Positions 32,745 to 39,425 of a stretch of DNA of 39,425 nt are shown here, piece after piece. This DNA is from JAITWN01 sp034002745 (GTDB lineage Bacteria > Pseudomonadota > Gammaproteobacteria > SZUA-140): positions 1 to 39,425 of the forward strand of contig JAVEZY010000024.1 of NCBI GenBank assembly GCA_034002745.1, read 5' to 3'. The notes beneath the pieces are model-generated. The model was not told where the DNA came from and searched no databases. It worked only from the letters and a program-made list of their open reading frames with translations. Numbering within the stretch: the first letter of the stretch is position 1; each line of letters opens with the position of its first letter. The position numbers were made by a program, and so were the translations under genes.

Positions 32745-34516
32745 TCCACCATCCGATCGGGCGCGTGCTCCGGCTCGCGCCGATGCCCAGCGGAATGCGG
32801 CATGGCATCCAGCGCTTGCTCCGGAGCGAGCGCCATGACTTCCTCCATCGTCGTCAGCCCCTGCCGCAACAGCTCGCGGCCATGATCGGCCAGGGTGGTC
32901 ATGCCGGAGCGGACGGCGCGGGCGGCAATGGCCTGCGCGCCCGCGCCGGTCCCGATCGATCGCGCCAGCCCAGGATCCACTTCCAGCACCTCGCTCACCA
33001 GCCGGCGTCCGGCATAGCCGCTGCCGCCGCAGACCGCACAGCGCCGGGACCCGCCCGGCCGGCAACTGCCACAGCGCAGGCGAAGCAGGCGCTGCGCCAT
33101 CACGCCGCGCAACACCTCCGCCACGATGTACGGCGCGACGCCCATATCGATGAGCCGCGTCACCGCCCCGGGCGCGTCATTGGTATGCAGTGAACTCAGC
33201 ACGAGGTGCCCGGTGAGCGCGGCCCGGCAGGCAATGGCCGCGGTTTCGCCATCGCGGATCTCTCCGATCATGATCACATCGGGATCGTGGCGCAGGAAAC
33301 GCCGCAGCACTTCCGGGAAGGTATAGCCGATGCGCTCGGCGACCTGGACCTGCTCGATGCCATCCATTCGGTATTCGACCGGGTCCTCGACCGTGAGCAG
33401 ATGCAGCCCGCGTCCGCGCAGCTCGTTGAGTACCGCATAGAGCGTGGTCGACTTGCCTGCGCCAGTCGGCCCGCACACCAGGAACAGGCCATGCGGAGCG
33501 CGCACGATACGCCGGATGCGCGCTTCATCGGCACGGCGCAGCCCGAGTTCGCGCAGCGGCCTGAGCGCCGCCGAACGATCGAGGATCCGGATCACCACGC
33601 TCTCGCCGTCCACGGTCGGGATCACCGAGATGCGCAGATCCACCGCGCGCTCGTCGCAGCGGAACCGCGCGCCGCCCTCCTGGGCCAGGCGGCGCTCGGC
33701 GATGTCCATGCGGCCGACGACCTTCACCCGGCTGACCAGCGCCGGAAGCAGCGTCCGCCGCAGCGCACGCAGCTCTCGCATGCGACCATCGATCCGGCAG
33801 TGGATGGCGACGCGCGCGGGTTCGGGGCGGATATTGATGTCGGAGGCGCCCATCAGCACGGCCTCGCGCACGATCGACTCGAACAGACGCACGATGGGCC
33901 GCGCCATTGCCTGCGCGGCTGGATCCTCTGCCTCCCGCGATGCATCACTGCGGCCCTGCGCCGCCTCCGCCTCTTCGGCGCGACTGTAGTAGCGTGAATG
34001 CGCCAAGGCGATATCGCCGGGCGACGCCAGAGCGGGCATGATCTCCTTGCCGGTATGGAAGCGCAGCTGATCGAGCACAGCCGTATCGAAAGGATTGGGC
34101 ATCGCCACCACCAGCGTCCCGCCCTGGCAGGCGAGCGGCATCACCCGATGGCGGACGGCGAACTCCGGTGCGATCGGGCGCAAGGCTTCCACCGCAATTT
34201 CCATCGCCCCCAGCCTGACCCGCGCAATGCCTGCCTGCGCGGCAAGCCCCTCATCGAGCTGCCGGGGCTCGATCGCCGCCTGCTCGATGAGAATGCGGCC
34301 GAGCCGACGGGAACGATCACGGCGCTGCACCTGCAGCGCCTGCTCGAGCCGGACGTCATCGATAAAGCCCGCATTCAGCAGAATCTGTCCCAGCCGCATC
34401 ACGGCCTGCGGACGGACGCTGCGCTCCTGCAGCCAGCGACACAGCGCCTCACTGCTGTCGAATTCCACCCGGGCTTCCATGCGCACATGGTGCACGCAGC
34501 CCGAGCCCGCGACCAT
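32645..34516 (-). CDS. PilB/GspE-like secretion ATPase with N-terminal MshEN c-di-GMP-binding-type domain
   Basis: A 623-residue ATPase of the type II secretion/type IV pilus family. Residues 41-94 carry two 24-residue RLGxxL...Q motifs, six residues apart: the MshEN signature that binds cyclic di-GMP. The core has Walker A GPTGAGKST (349-357), the Asp box, Walker B DPDVIMIGEIRDGETA and the His box TGHLVLSSLHTNDA. The zinc tetracysteine site is compressed: Cys-482, -485, -493 and -496, with only seven residues between the CxxC pairs. The roughly 50-residue tail is Arg/Pro-rich and antisense to hpnE. No pilin, secretin or platform gene is nearby. An ATG at 34480 is an alternative start. Confidence 0.87.
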   Translation of the reverse strand: MVAGSGCVHHVRMEARVEFDSSEALCRWLQERSVRPQAVMRLGQILLNAGFIDDVRLEQALQVQRRDRSRRLGRILIEQAAIEPRQLDEGLAAQAGIARVRLGAMEIAVEALRPIAPEFAVRHRVMPLACQGGTLVVAMPNPFDTAVLDQLRFHTGKEIMPALASPGDIALAHSRYYSRAEEAEAAQGRSDASREAEDPAAQAMARPIVRLFESIVREAVLMGASDINIRPEPARVAIHCRIDGRMRELRALRRTLLPALVSRVKVVGRMDIAERRLAQEGGARFRCDERAVDLRISVIPTVDGESVVIRILDRSAALRPLRELGLRRADEARIRRIVRAPHGLFLVCGPTGAGKSTTLYAVLNELRGRGLHLLTVEDPVEYRMDGIEQVQVAERIGYTFPEVLRRFLRHDPDVIMIGEIRDGETAAIACRAALTGHLVLSSLHTNDAPGAVTRLIDMGVAPYIVAEVLRGVMAQRLLRLRCGSCRPGGSRRCAVCGGSGYAGRRLVSEVLEVDPGLARSIGTGAGAQAIAARAVRSGMTTLADHGRELLRQGLTTMEEVMALAPEQALDAMPHSAGHRREPEHAPDRMVDQAGGGEPEDDAASRTRRAAATPLHTAPSNVAG

Positions 34517-34552
34517 CGGCGGACATCGCCGGACGGGCTGTCAGATCGGCCT

Positions 34553-34659
34553 GAAAAGGGGAAAGCGGAAAGAGGATAAGCGGAGGAAGGCGAAGGTGCC
34601 TGCGGCGCCCATTCACCCGATCCCTTTCATCTTTCCCCTTGCCTCCTTCCTCTTTCTCT
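34553..34659. repeat. Purine-arm/pyrimidine-arm imperfect inverted repeat
   Basis: A purine-rich arm (34553-34595), a GC-rich middle and a pyrimidine-rich arm (34621-34659) between the divergent ATPase and GGDEF genes. Third member of the family also seen at 2325 and 14871. Confidence 0.45.
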
Positions 34660-34662
34660 GCA

Positions 34663-34746
34663 TTGCATCAGCGGCCGCCTAGTGACAGAATGCCCCTATC
34701 CGGTTGCCGGGGCACCCGCTGGGTGTGCCGACTGCAGGTCCGGCAA
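34663..34746 (+). promoter_or_regulatory. Candidate GGDEF-gene promoter and structured leader
   Basis: -35 TTGCAT (34663-34668), 17-base spacer, -10 CAGAAT (34686-34691). Just after the predicted start, TTGCCGG (34704-34710) and CCGGCAA (34740-34746) can pair around an inner CACCC-GCT-GGGTG hairpin. No known riboswitch consensus is recognised. Confidence 0.4.
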
Positions 34747-34784
34747 GCTCGTAAGTTCCCGTCAAGAGGACAGAGTGCGGACGC

Positions 34785-35714
34785 ATGCCCAGAGGGCAGG
34801 ACATAAAGGAAGCAGGCGCCTTCTCCGCGGAAGCGGGCGACCTTGCCCTGATGTACCGGACCATCGATTCCGGTAGCTGCATTCCCGGCGGCACCAGCAC
34901 CGCCCTTCAGCTCGCCAGCGTTCTTCAGACGTCCCTCGATGTCGATAGACTCATCGAGATCTTCTCCCGGCATATTCAGCATCTGGTCCCCCATGGGAGC
35001 ATGAGCTTCGAGAACCGGGCACTGCAGTTGTCGGTGTCCAAGGGAACCCCGGAGAAGTACTCCCGCTCGTACCAGCTGGTGGTCACGGCGCAGACGCTGG
35101 GCATCCTCACGGTGACGCGAAGGACACGCTTGACGGCTGCCGAGGGCGAACTGCTCGAACATCTGAGCTGCTGCCTCGTCTACCCGCTGCGCAACGCCAT
35201 CATGTACCGCTCGGCGGTGATGGCCGCCCTGCGCGATCCGCTCACCGGCATCAACAATCGCACCGCCATGAACAGCGCGCTCATTCGCGAGACCGAGCTT
35301 GCGCGCCGCTACGGCGCTCCGCTGTCGCTGATCGCGCTCGACGTGGACCATTTCAAGGCCATCAACGACCGCCATGGTCATCTGGCCGGAGACCATGTGC
35401 TGAAATGCGTCGCCGAGGCGATCAGTGAATGCACGCGCAGCAGCGACATGTTCTTCCGCTCCGGCGGCGAGGAATTCCTGATCGTCGCCAGCAACACGGC
35501 GCGCGATGGCGCGATGATGCTCGGCGAGCGCATCCGGCGCCGCATCGAGAGCCTCGAGTGCCAGTACGGCGAGGAACCGGTTCCGGTCACCATCAGCCTG
35601 GGGATCGCCTGCTATCGTCCGGGCGACAACAGCGAGAGCCTGTTCGAAAAGGCCGATACCGCGCTCTACGCCGCCAAGTCGGCGGGACGGAACTGCGTCA
35701 AGTTTCAGGACTGA
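34785..35714 (+). CDS. Diguanylate cyclase with GAF-like N-terminus (GGEEF)
   Basis: A 309-residue protein predicted to make cyclic di-GMP from two GTP. The first roughly 140 residues look like a small GAF-type sensor (LQTSLDVDRLIEIFSRHI, then a beta-rich segment); no membrane helix or signal peptide is seen, so it should be cytoplasmic. The GGDEF domain (about 145-309) has DPLTGINNR, DVDHFKAINDRHGHLAGD, an active GGEEF (227-231) and an intact inhibitory site RSSD (218-221) five residues before it. Activity and product feedback inhibition are therefore expected. It is divergent from an ATPase with a c-di-GMP-binding-type domain. Confidence 0.93.
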   Translation: MPRGQDIKEAGAFSAEAGDLALMYRTIDSGSCIPGGTSTALQLASVLQTSLDVDRLIEIFSRHIQHLVPHGSMSFENRALQLSVSKGTPEKYSRSYQLVVTAQTLGILTVTRRTRLTAAEGELLEHLSCCLVYPLRNAIMYRSAVMAALRDPLTGINNRTAMNSALIRETELARRYGAPLSLIALDVDHFKAINDRHGHLAGDHVLKCVAEAISECTRSSDMFFRSGGEEFLIVASNTARDGAMMLGERIRRRIESLECQYGEEPVPVTISLGIACYRPGDNSESLFEKADTALYAAKSAGRNCVKFQD

Positions 35715-35787
35715 ACCAATCCGCGCGGCTGAATCCCGGCGGCGGGCGGCCGATATCGGGGACAGACCTCAGCCGGAGACCTGTCGC

Positions 35788-36087
35788 ATGGCCGTTCATC
35801 GTCATTTGCCCGCCACCATGGCATGCCTGATAATAGCCCTCTTCGGACACCCCGCCCTCGCCACCCCCGCGGATCCCGCGACGAACGCCTCTGTGCCCGG
35901 GCGCGGCTTGTCCATGACCGAAGTGGAACGCGGCTTCGGTCAGCCGAGCCAGGTTCGCGGCCCGGTCGGCACACCGCCAATCACCCGCTGGATATACGAA
36001 GGATTCACGGTCTATTTCGACCACAGCCATGTCATACATTCCGTCCACCACGAAATCGCGGGAGGCAAGCCGCCGCCTGCCCGCTGA
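35788..36087 (+). CDS. Small exported protein, BamE/SmpA-like domain
   Basis: A 99-residue hypothetical protein with a signal peptide (cleavage near residues 25-26, HPALA-TP). A compact domain follows, RGLSMTEVERGFGQP...ITRWIYEGFTVYFDHSHVIHSV, resembling the SmpA/BamE-like fold (MTxxEVxxxFGxP, then a W-Y-F strand). I know similar short proteins in other Gammaproteobacteria without assigned function. No lipobox is apparent. Its 3' end overlaps the start of the agmatine deiminase frame by 59 bases if the ATG at 36029 is used. Its role is unknown; the tight spacing suggests co-transcription. Confidence 0.75.
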   Translation: MAVHRHLPATMACLIIALFGHPALATPADPATNASVPGRGLSMTEVERGFGQPSQVRGPVGTPPITRWIYEGFTVYFDHSHVIHSVHHEIAGGKPPPAR

Positions 36088-37105
36088 ATGGGCGCCGCAA
36101 AGCGGCGTGATGTTCACCTGGCCCCGTTCCGACTGCGCCTGGGGCCCCCATCAGCTCGATGCCGTCGAACGGGCGCTTGCCGCCGCAGCGGCGGCGATCA
36201 GCCGGCATGAGGCCGTACTGGTCAGCTGTGAGAACGAAGCGCACTGTCTGCATGTCCGCACGCTGATCGAAGCGGCCGGCGGCCGGGGCGGGAACCTGCG
36301 CTGCCGGTCCGTTCCCTCCAACGATGTCTGGGTGCGCGATCACGGCCCCATCACCGTGCTCGAAGACGGCGCGCCGCTGCTGCTCGATTTCACCTTCAAC
36401 GGCTGGGGCGGAAAATATCCCGCCGCGCTCGACAATCGGCTGACGCGCGAACTGCATGCCGGCGGCGCCTTCGGCCAGACTCCGCTCGACAGCGTCGATC
36501 TGGTGCTCGAGGGCGGCAGCATCGAAAGCGACGGCGAAGGTACGCTGCTCACCACCACCCGTTGCCTGCTCGATCCCGGGCGCAATCCGGGGCTTTCGCG
36601 CGCGCAGGTCGAGAACCGGTTGCGCGATACCCTCGGCGTCGATCGCATCCTGTGGCTGGAGCACGGCTGGCTGGCGGGCGACGATACCGACGGCCACATC
36701 GACATGCTCGCCCGCTTCTGCTCGCCGGACACCATTGCCTATACGGCCTGTGACGATCCCGCGGACGAACACCACGAGGAGCTCACCGCGATGGCAGCGG
36801 AACTGGTCGCCTTGCGCGACCGTGAGGGTCGACCGTACCGTCTGCTCCCCTTGCCGCTCCCCGCCGCGCGCCATGACGATGAAGGCGAACGCCTCCCCGC
36901 GAGCTATGCCAATTTCCTGATCGTCAATGGGGCCGTTCTGGTGCCGGTCTACGACGATCCGGTCGCCGACGCCGCCGCCCTGGAAACATTGCGCACGGCC
37001 TTCCCCGACCGTGTCATCGAAGCCGTTCCCGCGCTGCCGCTGATCCGTCAATACGGCAGTCTGCATTGTGCTACCATGCAGCTACCCCTCGGCGCCATGG
37101 CCTGA
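36029..37105 (+). CDS. aguA: Agmatine deiminase
   Basis: Hydrolyses agmatine to N-carbamoylputrescine and ammonia, in the arginine-decarboxylase route to putrescine. With the ATG at 36029 it has 358 residues. The family N-terminus RLPAEWAPQSGVMFTWP is followed by PSNDVWVRDHGPI, FNGWGGKYP, LEGGSIESDGEGTLLTT, DTDGHIDMLARF and the catalytic Cys-347 in YGSLHCATMQLP. The first 14 residues before RRLPAEW overlap the upstream gene and may not be translated; a CTG at 36077 with GGGAGG eleven bases upstream is an alternative. It lies 36 bases upstream of aguB. Confidence 0.94.
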   Translation: MSYIPSTTKSREASRRLPAEWAPQSGVMFTWPRSDCAWGPHQLDAVERALAAAAAAISRHEAVLVSCENEAHCLHVRTLIEAAGGRGGNLRCRSVPSNDVWVRDHGPITVLEDGAPLLLDFTFNGWGGKYPAALDNRLTRELHAGGAFGQTPLDSVDLVLEGGSIESDGEGTLLTTTRCLLDPGRNPGLSRAQVENRLRDTLGVDRILWLEHGWLAGDDTDGHIDMLARFCSPDTIAYTACDDPADEHHEELTAMAAELVALRDREGRPYRLLPLPLPAARHDDEGERLPASYANFLIVNGAVLVPVYDDPVADAAALETLRTAFPDRVIEAVPALPLIRQYGSLHCATMQLPLGAMA

Positions 37106-37141
37106 AAGCGGCGTCGCCTGGCCGACGAACGGACGTCCCCG

Positions 37142-38032
37142 ATGAACGAACGCATACTCAGGATCGGCCTGGTGCAGCAGTCATGCACCGCCGACCGCGA
37201 ACGCAATCTCGAACTCAGCGCCGCCGGCATCCGCGAAGCGGCGGCCCAGGGCGCCCGGCTGGTACTGCTGCAGGAACTGCACGCCGGCCCCTATTTCTGC
37301 CAGACCGAGAACACGGCCGTTTTCGACCTCGCGGAATCCATTCCCGGCCCGGGCACCGAGCGCCTGGGCGAACTCGCGGCCGAAACCGGCACGGTCATCG
37401 TCGGCTCGTTGTTCGAACGGCGCGCGCCCGGCCTCTATCACAACACCGCCGTCGTGCTGGAGAAGGATGGTTCGCTTGCCGGCGTCTACCGCAAGATGCA
37501 CATTCCGGACGATCCCGGCTTCTACGAAAAATTCTATTTCACCCCGGGCGATCTCGGCTTCGAGCCGATCGACACCTCGGTGGGCCGCCTCGGCGTGCTG
37601 GTCTGCTGGGATCAGTGGTATCCCGAAGCCGCGCGCCTCATGGCGCTCGGCGGCGCCGAACTCCTGCTCTATCCCACGGCCATCGGCTGGGACATGCGCG
37701 ACGAGGAAGACGAGCGGATGCGGCAGCGTGACGCCTGGATCACCGTTCAGCGCGGCCACGCGGTGGCGAACGGACTGCCCGTCCTGGTCTGCAACCGTGT
37801 CGGCGACGAGCCTGACCCCGAAGGCCACAGCGCGGGCATCCGCTTCTGGGGCACCAGCTTCGTTGCCGGACCGCAGGGCGAAATCCTCGCCCAGACCGGC
37901 ACCAGGCAGCCGCAGGTGCTGGTCACCGACGTCGACCTCGCCCGCAGCGAGACCGTGCGCCGCATCTGGCCCTTCCTGCGCGATCGCCGTATCGATGCCT
38001 ACAATGATCTGTTGCGACGCTACTGCGACTGA
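37142..38032 (+). CDS. aguB: N-carbamoylputrescine amidase
   Basis: A nitrilase-superfamily enzyme that converts N-carbamoylputrescine to putrescine, CO2 and ammonia, completing the AguA pathway. The 296 residues carry the Glu-Lys-Cys triad: Glu-45 (LLQELHAGPYFC), Lys-118 (YRKMHIPDDPGFYEKFYF) and Cys-155 (LVCWDQWYPEAAR). The motifs PTAIGW and NRVGDE follow. GGACG precedes the ATG. No arginine decarboxylase is in the window. The next gene, 30 bases on, is a DAHP-synthase-like protein with no known part in polyamine metabolism. Confidence 0.96.
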   Translation: MNERILRIGLVQQSCTADRERNLELSAAGIREAAAQGARLVLLQELHAGPYFCQTENTAVFDLAESIPGPGTERLGELAAETGTVIVGSLFERRAPGLYHNTAVVLEKDGSLAGVYRKMHIPDDPGFYEKFYFTPGDLGFEPIDTSVGRLGVLVCWDQWYPEAARLMALGGAELLLYPTAIGWDMRDEEDERMRQRDAWITVQRGHAVANGLPVLVCNRVGDEPDPEGHSAGIRFWGTSFVAGPQGEILAQTGTRQPQVLVTDVDLARSETVRRIWPFLRDRRIDAYNDLLRRYCD

Positions 38033-38062
38033 GGACACGAACATGCCAACGGAAGAACAACG

Positions 38063-39187
38063 ATGATACTGATACTCTCCCCCAACACCGACCGGGACAA
38101 TGCCGAGTTCCGTCAGTTGATGGACTTCCTCTCCCATCTGCCCAATGTGCAGGTGCGGATTCACCAGGAGGCGGGAGCGCAGCAGACGCTCACCGAAGTC
38201 TACCTGGTGGGCGATACGCTGGCGCTCGAGGAAGCCGACATGGTGATCCTGCCCTGCGTGGAACAGGTGGTGCGCGTTTCGGAAGAATACCGGGTGCTCG
38301 GCCGGCACAAGAATGACAACCGCCCGACCTCATTCGAGTACAACGGCCTGACCTTCGGCCAGGATACGCTGCATGTCTTCGCCGGACTGTGCGCGGTCGA
38401 CACCCCCGAGCACGTCGAGATGATGATGAAGGCGCTGCGCGACAACGGCCAGGTCTGCACCCGCATGGGCGCCTACAAGCCGCGCACCAACCCCTACTCG
38501 TTCCAGGGACACGGCAAGGACTGCCTGCCCTACGTCTTCGAGCTGGCGGGAAAGTACGGCATCAAGTGCATCGCCATGGAAATCACCCATGAAGATCACA
38601 TCGACGAGATCCGCGCGGCACTCGATCTGACCGGCAATCCCACCGGCATCATGCTGCAGATCGGCACGCGCAACACGCAGAACTTCGAACTGCTGAAGAG
38701 CGCTGGCCGCCAGCACGAATTCCCGGTACTGCTCAAGCGCGGCTTCGGCATCACGCTTGAGGAGTCGCTGAACGCCGCCGAATACCTCGCCAGCGAAGGC
38801 AACCGCAAGGTGGTCTTCGGGCTGCGCGGCATGAAGACCAACATGGGCGATCCGCACCGCAACTTCGTCGACTTCTCGCACGTACCCGTCATCAAGCGCC
38901 TGACGCGCATGCCGGTCTGCATAGATCCGTCCCATTCCGTCGGCTCGCGTTCGCTCGCACCGGACGGCCTCCTCGACATCATGCATGTCACCGCCCAGGG
39001 CGTCGTCGCCGGCGCCAACATGATTCTGATCGATTTCCATCCGGCGCCCGCCAAGGCGCTGGTCGATGGCCCGCAAGCCCTGCTCTGCGAGGAGTTGCCG
39101 GCATTCCTCGAGGATGTGCGCATCGCGCGGGAAGCCTATCTGCAACGCTCCAGGCTGGCGGAGTCCGGCGGCATCTCCGCGGCCTGA
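38063..39187 (+). CDS. Divergent DAHP-synthase-family (type I-beta-like) protein
   Basis: A 374-residue paralogue of the AroF encoded at 15873-16889, with the same two-part layout. A ferredoxin-like N-terminus (1-85) precedes the barrel with GAYKPRTNPYSFQGHGKD (136-153), LQIGTRNTQNFELL, LLKRG, DPSHS (His-291) and VDGPQAL (Asp-335). Several usually conserved spots differ: the AGPCS metal-Cys motif reads AGLCA (Cys-110 kept), CERG reads GLRG (253-256), and the metal Glu is Asp-324 (LIDFHP). It may be an altered DAHP synthase or a relative with another aldol substrate. GGAAG lies seven to eight bases before the ATG; the operon is aguA-aguB-this gene. Confidence 0.85.
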   Translation: MILILSPNTDRDNAEFRQLMDFLSHLPNVQVRIHQEAGAQQTLTEVYLVGDTLALEEADMVILPCVEQVVRVSEEYRVLGRHKNDNRPTSFEYNGLTFGQDTLHVFAGLCAVDTPEHVEMMMKALRDNGQVCTRMGAYKPRTNPYSFQGHGKDCLPYVFELAGKYGIKCIAMEITHEDHIDEIRAALDLTGNPTGIMLQIGTRNTQNFELLKSAGRQHEFPVLLKRGFGITLEESLNAAEYLASEGNRKVVFGLRGMKTNMGDPHRNFVDFSHVPVIKRLTRMPVCIDPSHSVGSRSLAPDGLLDIMHVTAQGVVAGANMILIDFHPAPAKALVDGPQALLCEELPAFLEDVRIAREAYLQRSRLAESGGISAA

Positions 39188-39196
39188 GCGCAGGTT

Positions 39197-39221
39197 CCGG
39201 GGCTGGCAACAGCCGCCCCGG
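39197..39221. terminator. Hairpin between convergent genes, possible two-way terminator
   Basis: CCGGGG/CCCCGG outer stem with inner CTG-GCAA-CAG stem-loop and a three-base bulge, in the 35-base gap between two converging genes. Neither side has a T-tract, so termination efficiency is uncertain. Confidence 0.5.
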
Positions 39222-39222
39222 T

Positions 39223-39425
39223 TCATTCCGGCAGGGTGTAACGGCTGCGGGTCAGTTCGGTGATCATGCGGCGCGACTGCCACGGATCGACGTCCGGGCG
39301 CCGCTCGATCCGTTCCACTTCGTCGGCGAGAAAATCGTCGCGCACCGAATACCGCAGCCAGCGGGAATAGTCGCCGCGGCGCAGATGATACATCCAGGTT
39401 TCCTCGTCGATTCCTCCCGCCATCT
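39223..39425 (-). CDS. Unrecognised protein, C-terminal fragment
   Basis: The last 66-67 codons of a minus-strand gene whose upstream part lies past the right edge. The visible tail contains TWMYHLRRGDYSRWLRYSV, an acidic helix (DDFLADEVERIERR) and RSRYTLPE before the stop. The residue pattern reads like a folded, conserved end rather than a chance frame, but I cannot name the family. An ATG at 39423 falls at the edge and cannot be judged as a start. Confidence 0.6.
   Translation of the reverse strand, partial: MAGGIDEETWMYHLRRGDYSRWLRYSVRDDFLADEVERIERRPDVDPWQSRRMITELTRSRYTLPE

Overview
The window looks like chromosomal DNA from a GC-rich gammaproteobacterium. The order gyrA-serC-pheA-aroA-cmk-rpsA-ihfB-lapA-pyrF, with mtnA, mtaD, ubiG and a MupP-type phosphatase beside it, is the classic gammaproteobacterial arrangement (compare Pseudomonas). 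The squalene genes hpnCDE, a type I-beta DAHP synthase, a class II EPSP synthase and an EPS-associated MarR regulator point away from enterics and Pseudomonas, towards an environmental lineage such as the Chromatiales/Acidiferrobacterales/Nevskiales group. That placement is inference. I see no rRNA, tRNA, CRISPR array or complete insertion sequence.

Region 1 (1-8602, all minus strand) is an exopolysaccharide/nucleotide-sugar cluster. A promoter at about 8655 precedes wzz-manC-gmhB-gmhA-cysC. The first four genes are joined by 4-base ATGA overlaps or a 4-base gap. An SLC13-type permease follows, apparently with a 23-residue coupled leader peptide. A second promoter at about 2300 drives an EPS-type MarR regulator, gmd and fcl, again with ATGA overlaps. 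The cluster makes GDP-mannose, GDP-fucose and heptose precursors, controls chain length, and may supply activated sulfate.

Region 2 (8887-24417, minus strand) is a long housekeeping array, in transcription order mtnA, gyrA, serC, serA, pheA, aroF, tyrA, aroA, cmk, rpsA, ihfB, lapA, pyrF, comEA. It covers serine, the first and last steps of aromatic amino acid synthesis, and the ribosomal S1/IHF block. lapB, expected between lapA and pyrF, is absent.

Region 3 (24526-32744, plus strand) holds a small OmpA-domain protein, then a 348-base gene-free stretch with two 98-base direct repeats bounded by GGGTC-GACCC palindromes. After this come mtaD-ubiG-mupP-rmuC with ATGA overlaps, then hpnC, hpnD and hpnE (squalene from farnesyl diphosphate).

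Region 4 (32645-39425) has a minus-strand PilB/GspE-like ATPase with a c-di-GMP-binding-type MshEN domain. It overlaps hpnE tail to tail by 100 bases and lies divergent from a GGDEF diguanylate cyclase. Next are a small exported protein and the agmatine-to-putrescine genes aguA and aguB. These are followed by a second, divergent DAHP-synthase-family protein with substitutions in active-site motifs, the most intriguing protein here. A fragment of an unrecognised minus-strand gene closes the window.
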